A DNA stretch of 47,154 bases from Ramlibacter aquaticus. Its GTDB lineage: Bacteria; Pseudomonadota; Gammaproteobacteria; Burkholderiales; Burkholderiaceae_C. The notes below the pieces were generated by a model. The model was given only the letters and a program-made list of their open reading frames with translations, made no database searches and was not told the origin of the DNA. The stretch spans positions 1 through 47,154 of the forward strand of contig NZ_JADDOJ010000027.1 of assembly GCF_015159745.1 (NCBI RefSeq). Direction: 5' to 3'. The position numbers were made by a program, and so were the translations under genes. Positions 19,501 to 27,644 of this stretch are shown here, in pieces (position 1 is the stretch's first letter; every line of letters begins with the position of its first letter).

Positions 19501-21322
19501 CCCCGGCCTGCGGGTTCTGCACCTGCCAGCTCGACTCGGCGATCACACGCGCGCCCATGGCCTCCAGCAGCGGCAGGCTGTCGGACAGCACCAGGGGCTG
19601 GCCGCGGCGGTAGACCTTCAGGCCCAGCGCGCCCGGCCGCGCCGGGTCACGCGCATACAGCGCCAGGCCCAGGGGCTGCGCGGCGTCCAGCGCGTCCAGC
19701 TTGCCGACGTCCGGCACGGCGGCCCGTGCATCGAAGCGCTCCCTGTAGCTGGCCGGGAAGGCCGCGCCCCAGCGCTTGTGCAGCGCGAGCCCCTCGGCCT
19801 CGCCGCGTGCCTCGACCAGGGCGTCGCGCAATTCGTCGTCCCAGCGGCGTGCGGCCGCGGCCAGCTGGCGCTCGACCTCGCGCGCATCGACCACCGGGAT
19901 CGCGCCGGGCGTGGTGCGCACGGTGAAATGGATGCGCGCCAGGACCTGCTCGGTCAGCATCACGTCGAACTCGGCGCTGCTGCCGGCGTAGGCCGCCATC
20001 AGGATGCGCTGGAACTTCACCCGCAGGTCGGTGGAGTAGGCATCGCGCGGGACGTACACCAGGCAGGACACGTAGCGCTCGAAGGGGTCGGTCCAGGCGA
20101 ACAGCCGCAGCCGCTGGCGCTCGCCCAGCGCCACGATGCCCATGGCGGTGCCGTACAGGGCCTCGTCCGGCACCTGGTACAGGTCGTCGCGCGGATAGCT
20201 CTCCAGCACATGCACCAGGGCCTTCGCCAGGTGGCTGCCGGCAGGCAGGCCGGCGCGCTCCACCACCTGCGCCACCTTGCCGCGCAGCAGCGGGGTCTCG
20301 TCCACCCGGGCGCTGTAGGCGGTGGAGGTGAAGAGGCCCAGGAAGCGGTGCTCGCCCACCACGCGGCCCTGGTCGTCGTAGCGCTTCACGCCCACGTAGT
20401 CGGTGTAGCCGGCGCGGTGCACCGTGGATCGCGTGTTGGACTTGGTCACCACCAGCACCGGGCTGGGCGCGGCGGCGAGCGCTCGGGCCTGCGGCGGAAG
20501 CGCCATGAAGCTGGCCGAGAGCGTGTCGCCGTCCTGCTCGCGCAGAACGCCCAGGCCGCTGCCCGGCACCACGCGCAGGGCCGCCCCGCCTTCGTGCTGC
20601 ACCAGGTCGTGGTTGCGGTAGCCGAGCAGGGTGAGGTGGTCGTCGGCCAGCCACTGCAGGAAGGCGCGGCTCTCGGCCACCTCCGCCAGCGGCACGCTGC
20701 CGGGCGCGCGCCCGAGTTCGTCGGTGACGGCCGCCAGCCGCTCCAGCATGGCGCGCCAGTCGCCCACCGCGGCGCGCACGTCGCCCAGCACGTGGCGCAG
20801 CCCCTCGGCCAGCGCGGCCTGGCGCTCGGCGTCCAGCAGCCGGTCGATTTCGATGTGGATCCAGGATTCGCGCGGGGCCTGCGGCGCCTCGGCACGCGGC
20901 GCGATCGCGCCCAGCCGGCCCTGGCCGTCCCGCTGCACCGCGAAGATGGGGTGCACGATCAGGTGCAGGCCCAGGCCCTGGCGGCTGATCTCCAGGCTGC
21001 TGGAATCGACCAGGAAGGGCATGTCGTCGTTCACCAGCTGCACCACCGTGCGGCGCGGGCCGCTGCCTTCCCCGGCGCCCGGGCTGTGGATCTGCATGCG
21101 CAGTTCGCCGGGCCGGCGCTGCTCGCCGAGCGAGAGGTGGGAGACCAGCGCGGCCAGGAGGTCTTCCGGCGAGCGGGCGCTCACATCATCGCTGTCGAGC
21201 CGGCGGAAGTAGTCCGCCGCGGTGGCCTGGACCTTCTGCCGGGTGGCGCCCGCAAGGCTCGTGGCCGCAAGCGCGATCACCGCTTGCACGCGGTCATGGA
21301 TCTGGGGGGTGGTGGCGTTCAT
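16502..21322 (-). CDS. gdhB: NAD-specific glutamate dehydrogenase (large, about 180 kDa class)
   Basis: 1606 residues, matching the 1600-residue bacterial GDH class. Deaminates glutamate to 2-oxoglutarate and ammonia with NAD+, mainly catabolic. The N-terminal half holds ACT-like regulatory repeats ([13 protein letters not shown] near 95-107). The catalytic core carries [20 protein letters not shown], the substrate Lys region [13 protein letters not shown] near 850-860 and [12 protein letters not shown], followed by the nucleotide-binding domain ([29 protein letters not shown]) and a helical C-terminal domain. No breaks seen. ATG 21322 begins [12 protein letters not shown]. A long palindrome lies 86-114 bases upstream of the start. 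Its 3' end abuts the pseudogene region. Confidence 0.95.
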   Translation of the reverse strand: [1606 protein letters not shown]

Positions 21323-21407
21323 GGGGTCTCTTGTTCTCGTGAAGCGGGCTTGTGGCCCGTGCCCACTCTAGGACCGCCCGCCCGACGGCGCAAATGCCGC
21401 TTTCCAG

Positions 21408-21436
21408 CCGGGTTATGCGTGCGACGCATAACCCGG
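21408..21436. promoter_or_regulatory. Perfect palindrome (13-bp arms, 3-base centre) between gdh and fimT-like genes
   Basis: Arms CCGGGTTATGCGT (21408-21420) and ACGCATAACCCGG (21424-21436) with centre GCG. It lies between two divergent starts (21322 minus, 21574 plus), so it is not a terminator between convergent genes. I infer an operator controlling the glutamate dehydrogenase, the pseudopilin gene, or both. The half-site ACGCATA also occurs singly at 11843-11849 and 13956-13962 in other intergenic stretches. Confidence 0.55.
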
Positions 21437-21573
21437 ACTCAGCCGTTCCGTTCCCTGGAAGTGATGTTTCGTTACCGCCCAGGACGATTTGCGATCCCGA
21501 TGCCCGCGCCCCGCCGCTGCTGCCTAAGGTCATGCCAGGACCGCAGTTCGGCACTACATCCCAGGGAGGTTTC

Positions 21574-22137
21574 ATGCACGACGCCATCACGAACACGGGC
21601 AGATTCACAGGCACCAGGCGGCGCGCGTCCGGGCGCGTGCTGCCCGACCTGGTGGCGGGCCTGCTCGTGGCCGGCATTCTGGGCGGCCTGGCGGCGCCCA
21701 GCATCCACGACAGCTGGCAGGCCCGCCGCAGCGCCGCACAGGCCCGCGATTTCGTTGCCGACCTCGCCTATGCGCAGGAGCAGGCCGCGCGGCGCGGCAA
21801 GCGGGTGGGCGTCTGCGCGGGCGCGGGGGCCGATTGCGGCCTGCGCAACCACTGGGGGCATGCGCGCACGGTCTGGGTCGACATCGATGGCAACGGCCGG
21901 CTGGACCCGGGTGAACCGGTGCTGCGGGTCAGGCCGCAAGGGTCGACGGACCCCAGCCTGTTCAGCACCGCGGGCACGGCCAGCGTCGCCTTCGGTCCCG
22001 ACGGCCGCCTGCAGGGCCTGCCCGGCACGGTCCACACCTGGGCGCTGCGCGCCCCGGGCCAGGAGGCCGTGCAGTGCATTCGGGTGAACAACGCGGGCCG
22101 GGCCCTGCTGGCCACGGGCCACGCCACCTGCGCCTGA
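21574..22137 (+). CDS. GspH/FimT-family pseudopilin-like protein
   Basis: 187 residues. A short basic leader (TGTRRRASG) is followed by a hydrophobic helix LVAGLLVAGILGGLAAPS and the GspH/FimT body: QARDFVADLAYAQEQAARRGKRVGVC, a DIDGNGRLDPGEPVLRV motif and a C-terminal CIRVNNAGRALLATGHATC. The expected prepilin site (G-FTLIE) is instead G-RVLPD, with Arg at +1 and Asp at +5, so cleavage by the prepilin peptidase is uncertain. Ribosome site GGGAGG lies 6 bases before ATG 21574. No other pilus gene is near. Likely role: minor pseudopilin of type IV pilus or type II secretion. Confidence 0.8.
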   Translation: MHDAITNTGRFTGTRRRASGRVLPDLVAGLLVAGILGGLAAPSIHDSWQARRSAAQARDFVADLAYAQEQAARRGKRVGVCAGAGADCGLRNHWGHARTVWVDIDGNGRLDPGEPVLRVRPQGSTDPSLFSTAGTASVAFGPDGRLQGLPGTVHTWALRAPGQEAVQCIRVNNAGRALLATGHATCA

Positions 22138-22144
22138 GGCGCAG
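22128..22144. terminator. Hairpin with a stop codon in its loop
   Basis: CTGCGCC-TGA-GGCGCAG: 7-bp perfect arms around the TGA stop of the pseudopilin gene, 11 bases from the stop of convergent hemW. No T-run; a bidirectional terminator or termination aid is inferred. Confidence 0.35.
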
Positions 22145-22154
22145 CCCGCCGCGA

Positions 22155-23345
22155 TCAGTCCGAGGGCAGGAACAGCGACTGCAGGTCGCTCAGGAAATCG
22201 AAACCGCGCTCGGTGGGCGTCACCTGCGTGAGCGTGCGTTCGATGAGGCCCCGCGCCTGCGCCTGCTGCAGCGCGTCCGCGATGGCCGAGAGCGGCAGGC
22301 CGGTGCGGTCCTGGAAGTCCTTCAGGGCGAAGCCCTCGCGCAGGCGCAGCGCGTTGAGCATGAATTCGAAGGGCAGCTGCGCGCGCGGCACCTCCTCTTC
22401 CTGCGCCAGCGCCTGGCCCTGCAGGGCCTTTTCCATGTACAGGCGGGGCTCGCGCAGCTTCACCTGGCGCACCACCCGGTGCGGGAAGCTCAGCTTGCCG
22501 TGCGCCCCCGCACCTATGCCCAGGTAGTCGCCGAACTGCCAGTAGTTCAGGTTGTGCCAGCAGCGGTGGCCGGGCTTGGCATAGGCCGACACCTCGTAGC
22601 GGCCGTAGCCCGCCAGGCCGGTCAGCTCGGTGATGCGGTCCAGCATGGTGTAGGCCAGGTCCTCGTCGGGCACCTGCGGCGGGAACTTGGCGAAATAGGT
22701 GTTGGGCTCCAGCGTGAGGTGGTACACGGACAGGTGCGGTGGCATGAGCGCGATCGCCTCGCCCAGGTCTGCTTCCAGGCCGGCGAGGTCCTGCCCCGGC
22801 AGCGCGTACATCAGGTCGATGTTGAAGGTGTCGAAGGCGCGCTGCGCCTCCTCCACCGCGGCGATCGCCTGTGCCCGGTCGTGCACCCGCCCCAGCGCAT
22901 GCAGCTTGTCGTCGTCGAAGCTTTGCACGCCGATGGACAGGCGCGTCACGCCCGCGTCGCGGAAGGCGCGGAAGCGGTCGCGCTCGAAGGTGCCCGGGTT
23001 GGCCTCCAGCGTGATCTCGCAATCGGGCGCGAGCTTGAGCCGCGCGCGGATGTCGCTGAGCAGGCGGGCGATGCCCGCGGGCGAGAACAGGCTGGGCGTG
23101 CCGCCGCCGATGAAGATGCTGTGCACGCCCCGGCCCCACACCAGCGGCAGGGCGGCCTCCAGGTCGGCCAGCAGCGCGTCCAGGTAGCGCTGCTCGGGCA
23201 GCTCGCCCGCCTTCATCTCGTGCGAATTAAAGTCGCAGTAGGGGCACTTGCGCAGGCACCACGGCAGATGCACGTACAGCGAGAGCGGCGGCGGCGCGCC
23301 CAGCTGCAGCGTGCCGGGTCGCAGGAAGTGACTCAGATCGGCCAT
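22155..23345 (-). CDS. hemW: HemW, radical SAM heme chaperone
   Basis: 396 residues. The radical SAM cluster motif CxxxCxxC is in HLPWCLRKCPYCDF (about 30-43), followed by FIGGGTPSLF, EANPGTFERDRF and SIGVQSFDDDKL. The C-terminal HemN-type domain ends SLFLPSD. The usual coproporphyrinogen-oxidase N-terminal residues are missing, so it is HemW (inserts heme into respiratory enzymes), not HemN. ATG 23345 lies inside the 3' end of rdgB (13-base overlap), showing coupling in the kinase-phosphatase-rph-rdgB-hemW operon. Confidence 0.93.
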   Translation of the reverse strand: MADLSHFLRPGTLQLGAPPPLSLYVHLPWCLRKCPYCDFNSHEMKAGELPEQRYLDALLADLEAALPLVWGRGVHSIFIGGGTPSLFSPAGIARLLSDIRARLKLAPDCEITLEANPGTFERDRFRAFRDAGVTRLSIGVQSFDDDKLHALGRVHDRAQAIAAVEEAQRAFDTFNIDLMYALPGQDLAGLEADLGEAIALMPPHLSVYHLTLEPNTYFAKFPPQVPDEDLAYTMLDRITELTGLAGYGRYEVSAYAKPGHRCWHNLNYWQFGDYLGIGAGAHGKLSFPHRVVRQVKLREPRLYMEKALQGQALAQEEEVPRAQLPFEFMLNALRLREGFALKDFQDRTGLPLSAIADALQQAQARGLIERTLTQVTPTERGFDFLSDLQSLFLPSD

Positions 23346-23944
23346 GCGCGGCGCATCAGTTCGACCATCTGCCGGGCGGCCTGGCCGCGGTGGCTGTGGG
23401 CGTTCTTCACCTCGACCGGCAGCTGGGCGAAGGTCTTGCCGAACTCGGGGATGAACATCACCGGGTCGAAGCCGAAGCCGTTCTCCCCGACGGGCGCACG
23501 CGTGATCTCGCCGGCCGCCCGGCCCACGGCCACCAGCGGCTCCGGGTCCTCCGGGCTGCGCAGCGCCACCAGGGTGCTGACCAGCGCGGCGCGGCGGTTG
23601 TCCACCGCCTGCATCTGCTCCAGCAGGGCGCGCACGTTGTTGTCGTCGCCCTTGGCGTAGCCGAACTGCGTCGCGTAGTAGGCGGTGTCCACCCCCGGCA
23701 GGCCGCCGAAGGCCTCCACGCACAGGCCGGCGTCGTCGGCCACCGCGGGCAGGCCCGATTCGCGCGCGGCATGGCGGGCCTTGGCCAGCGCGTTCTCGAT
23801 GAAGGTGCGGTGCGGCTCCGGCGCCTCGGGGATGCCCAGCGCGCCCTGCGGCACCAGCTCCAGGCCCAGCGGCGCGAACATGGCCTGCAACTCGGCCAGC
23901 TTGCCGGCGTTGTTGGAGGCCAGGACGAGGCGGCGGATGCTCAT
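23333..23944 (-). CDS. rdgB: XTP/dITP diphosphatase (non-canonical purine NTP pyrophosphatase, RdgB/HAM1)
   Basis: 203 residues. Cleans the nucleotide pool by hydrolysing dITP, XTP and ITP to the monophosphate. Family motifs: [15 protein letters not shown] at 6-20, [31 protein letters not shown], and [13 protein letters not shown], then the C-terminal [10 protein letters not shown]. Full length. The start overlaps the stop of rph by 4 bases and the end overlaps hemW by 13. Confidence 0.95.
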   Translation of the reverse strand: MSIRRLVLASNNAGKLAELQAMFAPLGLELVPQGALGIPEAPEPHRTFIENALAKARHAARESGLPAVADDAGLCVEAFGGLPGVDTAYYATQFGYAKGDDNNVRALLEQMQAVDNRRAALVSTLVALRSPEDPEPLVAVGRAAGEITRAPVGENGFGFDPVMFIPEFGKTFAQLPVEVKNAHSHRGQAARQMVELMRRAWPI

Positions 23945-24666
23945 GCCTTCAGGGCCGCTTCCTGCATCTGCACCAGCTCGGCGATGCCCTTCTCGGCCAG
24001 GCGCAGCAGCTCGTCCATCTCCTTGCGGGTGAAGGGGACGCCCTCGGCCGTGCCCTGCACTTCCACGTAATGGCCGGCGCCAGTCATGACCACGTTCATG
24101 TCGGTGTCGCAGGACACGTCCTCCACGTACTCCAGGTCCAGCAGCGGCGTGCCCTCGACGATGCCCACCGAGACGGCGGCCACGTGCGAGGTGATGGGCG
24201 ACTCCTTCAGCTTGCCCTCGGCCAGCAGGCGATTGACCGCGTCCTGCGCGGCCACCCAGGCGCCCGTGATGGCCGCCGTGCGCGTGCCGCCGTCGGCCTG
24301 CAGCACGTCGCAGTCGAGCTGGATGCTGCGCTCGCCCAGGCGCTTCAGGTCGAACACGGCGCGCAGCGAGCGGCCGATCAGGCGCTGGATCTCCTGCGTG
24401 CGGCCGCTCTGCTTGCCGCGCGCCGCTTCGCGGTCGCCGCGGGTGTGGGTGGCACGCGGCAGCATGCCGTACTCGGCCGTCACCCAGCCCTCGCCGCTGC
24501 CCCGCTTGTGCGGTGGCACCTTCTCCTCGACGGAGGCGGTGCACAGCACCCGGGTCTGGCCGAACTCGACCAGCACCGAGCCCTCGGCGTGGATGGTGTA
24601 GCCGCGCGTGATGCGCACGGGACGAAGCTGGTCGGCGGTGCGGCCGCCGGTACGGATGAAGCTCAT
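23941..24666 (-). CDS. rph: Ribonuclease PH
   Basis: 241 residues. Phosphorolytic 3'-5' exoribonuclease that trims tRNA 3' ends. Motifs: [16 protein letters not shown] at 9-24, [20 protein letters not shown], the phosphate site [24 protein letters not shown] segment near 67-86 (here [16 protein letters not shown]), [20 protein letters not shown], and DMNVVMTG. Ends QEAALKA. The rph-yicC neighbourhood is conserved in many proteobacteria. It starts 46 bases after the phosphatase gene stop and overlaps rdgB by 4. Confidence 0.96.
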   Translation of the reverse strand: MSFIRTGGRTADQLRPVRITRGYTIHAEGSVLVEFGQTRVLCTASVEEKVPPHKRGSGEGWVTAEYGMLPRATHTRGDREAARGKQSGRTQEIQRLIGRSLRAVFDLKRLGERSIQLDCDVLQADGGTRTAAITGAWVAAQDAVNRLLAEGKLKESPITSHVAAVSVGIVEGTPLLDLEYVEDVSCDTDMNVVMTGAGHYVEVQGTAEGVPFTRKEMDELLRLAEKGIAELVQMQEAALKA

Positions 24667-24712
24667 GGGATTCCTGGGGCTGGAAGGCACGCCGCGCAGG
24701 CGGCGTGCGGGG

Positions 24713-25615
24713 TCAGGTCTTGCGGGCCGCCGAACGGCGGATCGCCTCGTTGATCTCGGCGATGGAGCGCTCGATGGCGGCATCGTCCAGGTCGTCCACC
24801 GGCGCATCGCCCACGCCGGCCTGGATGGTGGAGGCGAAGACGCCGTCGCTGATGCTGTCGGTGGAGATGCCGCGCGTGGACTCGAAGGTGTCGGGCGTTT
24901 CCCACTCCAGCGCGATCACGGTCACGTTGTCGCTGTGGGTGCCGGCCGTGCGCAGCGCCAGCTCGACCAGGTCGGGCACGGCCTGGGAGACCGGCTTGGC
25001 CGACAGGTGGCGCACGATCTCGGCATCGCTGAGCGCGCCCCACAGCCCGTCCGAGCACAGCAGGATCTTGTCGCCCTGCTGCAGCGTGACCGGGCCGGTG
25101 ACGTCGAACACCGGCTTGGTGGGCGAGCCCAGGCAGGTGAAGAGGATGTTGCGGTTGACCGGCGCGCCGCGCATGCCGGCGGCGGCCTGCTGCTCCAGGT
25201 AGGAGTGGTCGCGCGTGCGGGTGACGAGCTCGCCGCCGCGCACCACGTACAGCCGCGAATCGCCGCAGTGCACCCAGGTGGCGGCGGTGCCCTGCACCAC
25301 GGCGGCCACCAGCGTGGTGCGGGGCGTGTCCAGCATGCCCTTCTCGCTGGCGTAGCGGATGATCTGGTGGTGCGCCGACATCAGGGCCATGGCCAGGAAG
25401 CCGGTCACGTCCTGGATCACCGGCCGCGCCTCCTTCTGGTAGAGCGCCGCCACCGACTGCAGCGCCAGCTGGGCCGCGACCTCGCCCTCGGGGTGGCCGC
25501 CCATGCCGTCGGCCAGCAGGAAAAGCCCGGACTCCCGCGTGTAGCAGTAGCCCATGCGGTCTTCGTTCTTCTCGCGCCCGCCCTTGCGGCTGACCTGGAA
25601 GACCGAGAACTTCAT
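24713..25615 (-). CDS. PP2C-family serine/threonine protein phosphatase
   Basis: 300 residues. Mn/Mg-dependent phosphatase with acidic metal ligands in NEDRMGYC (about 17-24), [12 protein letters not shown] (33-44), [25 protein letters not shown] and [13 protein letters not shown]-terminal tail of about 50 residues rich in Asp/Ser/Ile follows the domain. Its ATG overlaps the stop of the kinase gene by 4 bases, so the two form a kinase/phosphatase pair that should act on shared targets. The next gene downstream is rph, 46 bases away. Confidence 0.92.
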   Translation of the reverse strand: MKFSVFQVSRKGGREKNEDRMGYCYTRESGLFLLADGMGGHPEGEVAAQLALQSVAALYQKEARPVIQDVTGFLAMALMSAHHQIIRYASEKGMLDTPRTTLVAAVVQGTAATWVHCGDSRLYVVRGGELVTRTRDHSYLEQQAAAGMRGAPVNRNILFTCLGSPTKPVFDVTGPVTLQQGDKILLCSDGLWGALSDAEIVRHLSAKPVSQAVPDLVELALRTAGTHSDNVTVIALEWETPDTFESTRGISTDSISDGVFASTIQAGVGDAPVDDLDDAAIERSIAEINEAIRRSAARKT

Positions 25616-26631
25616 GCGCGGCCCTTGCTGCCGAAGCCGGTGGCCGCGGCGGCGCGCTTCACGGTCTTCTTGGTGTCCGAGACCATGTTGTCGAACTGCA
25701 GGCGCATCTTCTCGCCCACGGTCAGCTTGGTGTAGCGACGCTCGCCCTCGCGGCTGAGCTCCTTCTGCAGCGCGAACACCGATTGCGGGCGCGACAGCGG
25801 GTCCAGCGACATGCACCACTCGACGACCTCGATCAGGTTGTCGGAGTAGACGCCGCGCAGCCGCGAGAGCGCGAGCGCCAGGCGGTCCTTCTCGAGCCGC
25901 TGGGGGGCGTCGTTGGGCGGGTAGCCCTGCATGCAGGCGTAGATGCACGCGCCGATAGCGTAGATGTCGGTCCACGGGCCCATGGACGAATCGCGCCGGT
26001 ACATCTCGGGGGCCGCGAAGCCGGGGGTGTACATCGGGCGGATGAAGTTGCCCTCTTTCGAGAGCACTTCGCGCGCGGCGCCGAAGTCGATCATCACCGC
26101 CTTGTTGTCGTCGGTGATGAAGATGTTGGCCGGTTTGATGTCCAGGTGCAGCATCTTGTGCTGGTGCACGATGCGCAGCCCGCGCAGGATCTCGTCGAAC
26201 AGCGAGCGGATGGTGGACTCGCGGAACACCTTCTGCTTCTTCAGTTCGCGCGCGGTGATGATGAAGTCCTGCAGGGTCGCGCCCTCCAGGTAGTTCATCA
26301 CCATGTAGACGGTCTCGTTCTCGCGGAAGAAGTTCAGCACGCTCACCACGGAGGCGTGCGAGATCTGGGCGAGCGAGCGCCCCTCCTCGAAGAAGCTCTT
26401 CAGGCCGAGCCGGTACAGGGAGAGCTTCTCGGGCGGCACCTGCGGCAGCAGCTCGCCCGGGGCCCGCGTGGCCAGGGACGCGGGCAGGTATTCCTTGACG
26501 GCCACCTGCTGGCCTTCGCTGTCGACCGCGAGGTACACCACCCCGAAGCCACCCGCCGAGACCTTGCGGACGACGCGATAGCCACCGATGACGGTGTCGG
26601 GCGGAAGGGGCGAGGGTTTGACCTTTGACAT
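25612..26631 (-). CDS. Hanks-type serine/threonine protein kinase
   Basis: 339 residues, cytoplasmic, no membrane segment or sensor domain. Gly-rich loop SAGGFGVVYLA (25-35), ATP-binding Lys46 in VAVKEYLP, catalytic loop HLDIKPAN (162-169; Asp164, with Leu instead of the Arg of HRD, so a non-RD kinase), DFG at 182-184, and activation-segment motif GFAAPEMY. A basic C-terminal tail ([20 protein letters not shown]) follows the domain. First gene of the five-gene operon and divergent from yicC across 82 bases. Substrates are unknown. Linkage to RNA-processing and nucleotide-pool genes may be only positional. Confidence 0.92.
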   Translation of the reverse strand: MSKVKPSPLPPDTVIGGYRVVRKVSAGGFGVVYLAVDSEGQQVAVKEYLPASLATRAPGELLPQVPPEKLSLYRLGLKSFFEEGRSLAQISHASVVSVLNFFRENETVYMVMNYLEGATLQDFIITARELKKQKVFRESTIRSLFDEILRGLRIVHQHKMLHLDIKPANIFITDDNKAVMIDFGAAREVLSKEGNFIRPMYTPGFAAPEMYRRDSSMGPWTDIYAIGACIYACMQGYPPNDAPQRLEKDRLALALSRLRGVYSDNLIEVVEWCMSLDPLSRPQSVFALQKELSREGERRYTKLTVGEKMRLQFDNMVSDTKKTVKRAAAATGFGSKGRA

Positions 26632-26713
26632 AATTTCAGCGAGGCACCGCCCACTCGGGAGGGCTCGCGATCCCCGCTTTTGCGCCCCCCACTCCCTGAC
26701 GGAAAGACCCTCG

Positions 26714-27616
26714 ATGTCAGTTTACAGCATGACCGGTTATGCGTCCGGCCAGCACATCCTCGCGGCGGCCACGGCCGGTGCGCCCGCCACACGGATCGGC
26801 CTGGAGATCCGGGCCGTCAACAGCCGCTTCCTGGACATCAGCTTCCGCCTCTCCGAGGAGCTGCGGGCCCACGAGCCGGCCCTGCGCGAGCTGCTGCAGC
26901 AGCGGCTGAAGCGGGGCAAGGTCGAACTGCGTGCCGGGGTCGAATCCACCGCCAGCGACGCGGTGCGCGAGCCCAGCCCCCGCCTGCTCCAGCGCCTGGC
27001 GACCCTGCAGGACAGCGTGCGGGCCTGGATGCCGGACGCCCGGCCCCTGGGCGTGGCCGACGTGCTGCGGCTGTCGGCCACGGACGGCGCCGGTGGCACC
27101 GACTGGACCCAGCCCCTGATGCAGCTGGCGCGCGAGGCCGTGGATGAGCTGCAGGCCGCCCGCGCCCGGGAGGGCGCCCGGCTGGCCACCATGCTGCTCG
27201 GCCACCTGGGGCAGCTGCGCACGCTGGCGCAGCAGGCCGCCCCCCTGGTGCCCCAGCTGGTGGAACAGCAGCGCGAACGCTTCCTGGAGCGCTGGCGCGA
27301 GGCCATGAACCTGGCCGCCGGCGCCACCGCGCCGCAGGCCGCCGAGGACCGGGCCCTGGCCGAGGCCACGGCCTTCGCGATCCGCATCGACGTGGCCGAG
27401 GAGCTGACGCGCCTGGCCTCGCACCTGGACGAGATCGAGCGGCTGGTGAAGAAGGGCGGCGAAGCGGGCAAGCGCCTGGATTTCCTGATCCAGGAGCTTC
27501 ACCGCGAGGCCAACACCCTGGGATCCAAGTCGGCCAGCCTGGAGCTGACGCGCATCTCCGTCGACATGAAGGTGCTGGTGGAGCAGATGCGCGAACAGGT
27601 GCAGAACATCGAGTGA
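26714..27616 (+). CDS. yicC: YicC/YloC-family endoribonuclease
   Basis: 300 residues. MSVYSMTGYASG at the start is the family signature. The C-terminal part has FAIRIDVAEELTRLASHLDEIERLV, GKRLDFLIQELHREANTLGSKS and LTRISVDMKVLVEQMREQVQNIE, typical of YicC. Characterised members cleave RNA. It lies divergent from the kinase-rph operon, as in E. coli where yicC is divergent to rph. ATG 26714 is preceded by GGAAAG about 8 bases upstream; upstream frame extension overlaps the kinase gene and is not supported. Confidence 0.94.
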   Translation: MSVYSMTGYASGQHILAAATAGAPATRIGLEIRAVNSRFLDISFRLSEELRAHEPALRELLQQRLKRGKVELRAGVESTASDAVREPSPRLLQRLATLQDSVRAWMPDARPLGVADVLRLSATDGAGGTDWTQPLMQLAREAVDELQAARAREGARLATMLLGHLGQLRTLAQQAAPLVPQLVEQQRERFLERWREAMNLAAGATAPQAAEDRALAEATAFAIRIDVAEELTRLASHLDEIERLVKKGGEAGKRLDFLIQELHREANTLGSKSASLELTRISVDMKVLVEQMREQVQNIE

Positions 27617-27644
27617 GGGACCTTGGCCGCAGCGCGGCCGGCCC

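Noticed and set aside
18275..22087. Long plus-strand open frame (1270 codons) antisense to glutamate dehydrogenase
   Set aside because: It is Arg/His/Gln/Ala/Gly-rich with no domain, a typical antisense shadow of a GC-rich gene on the other strand.
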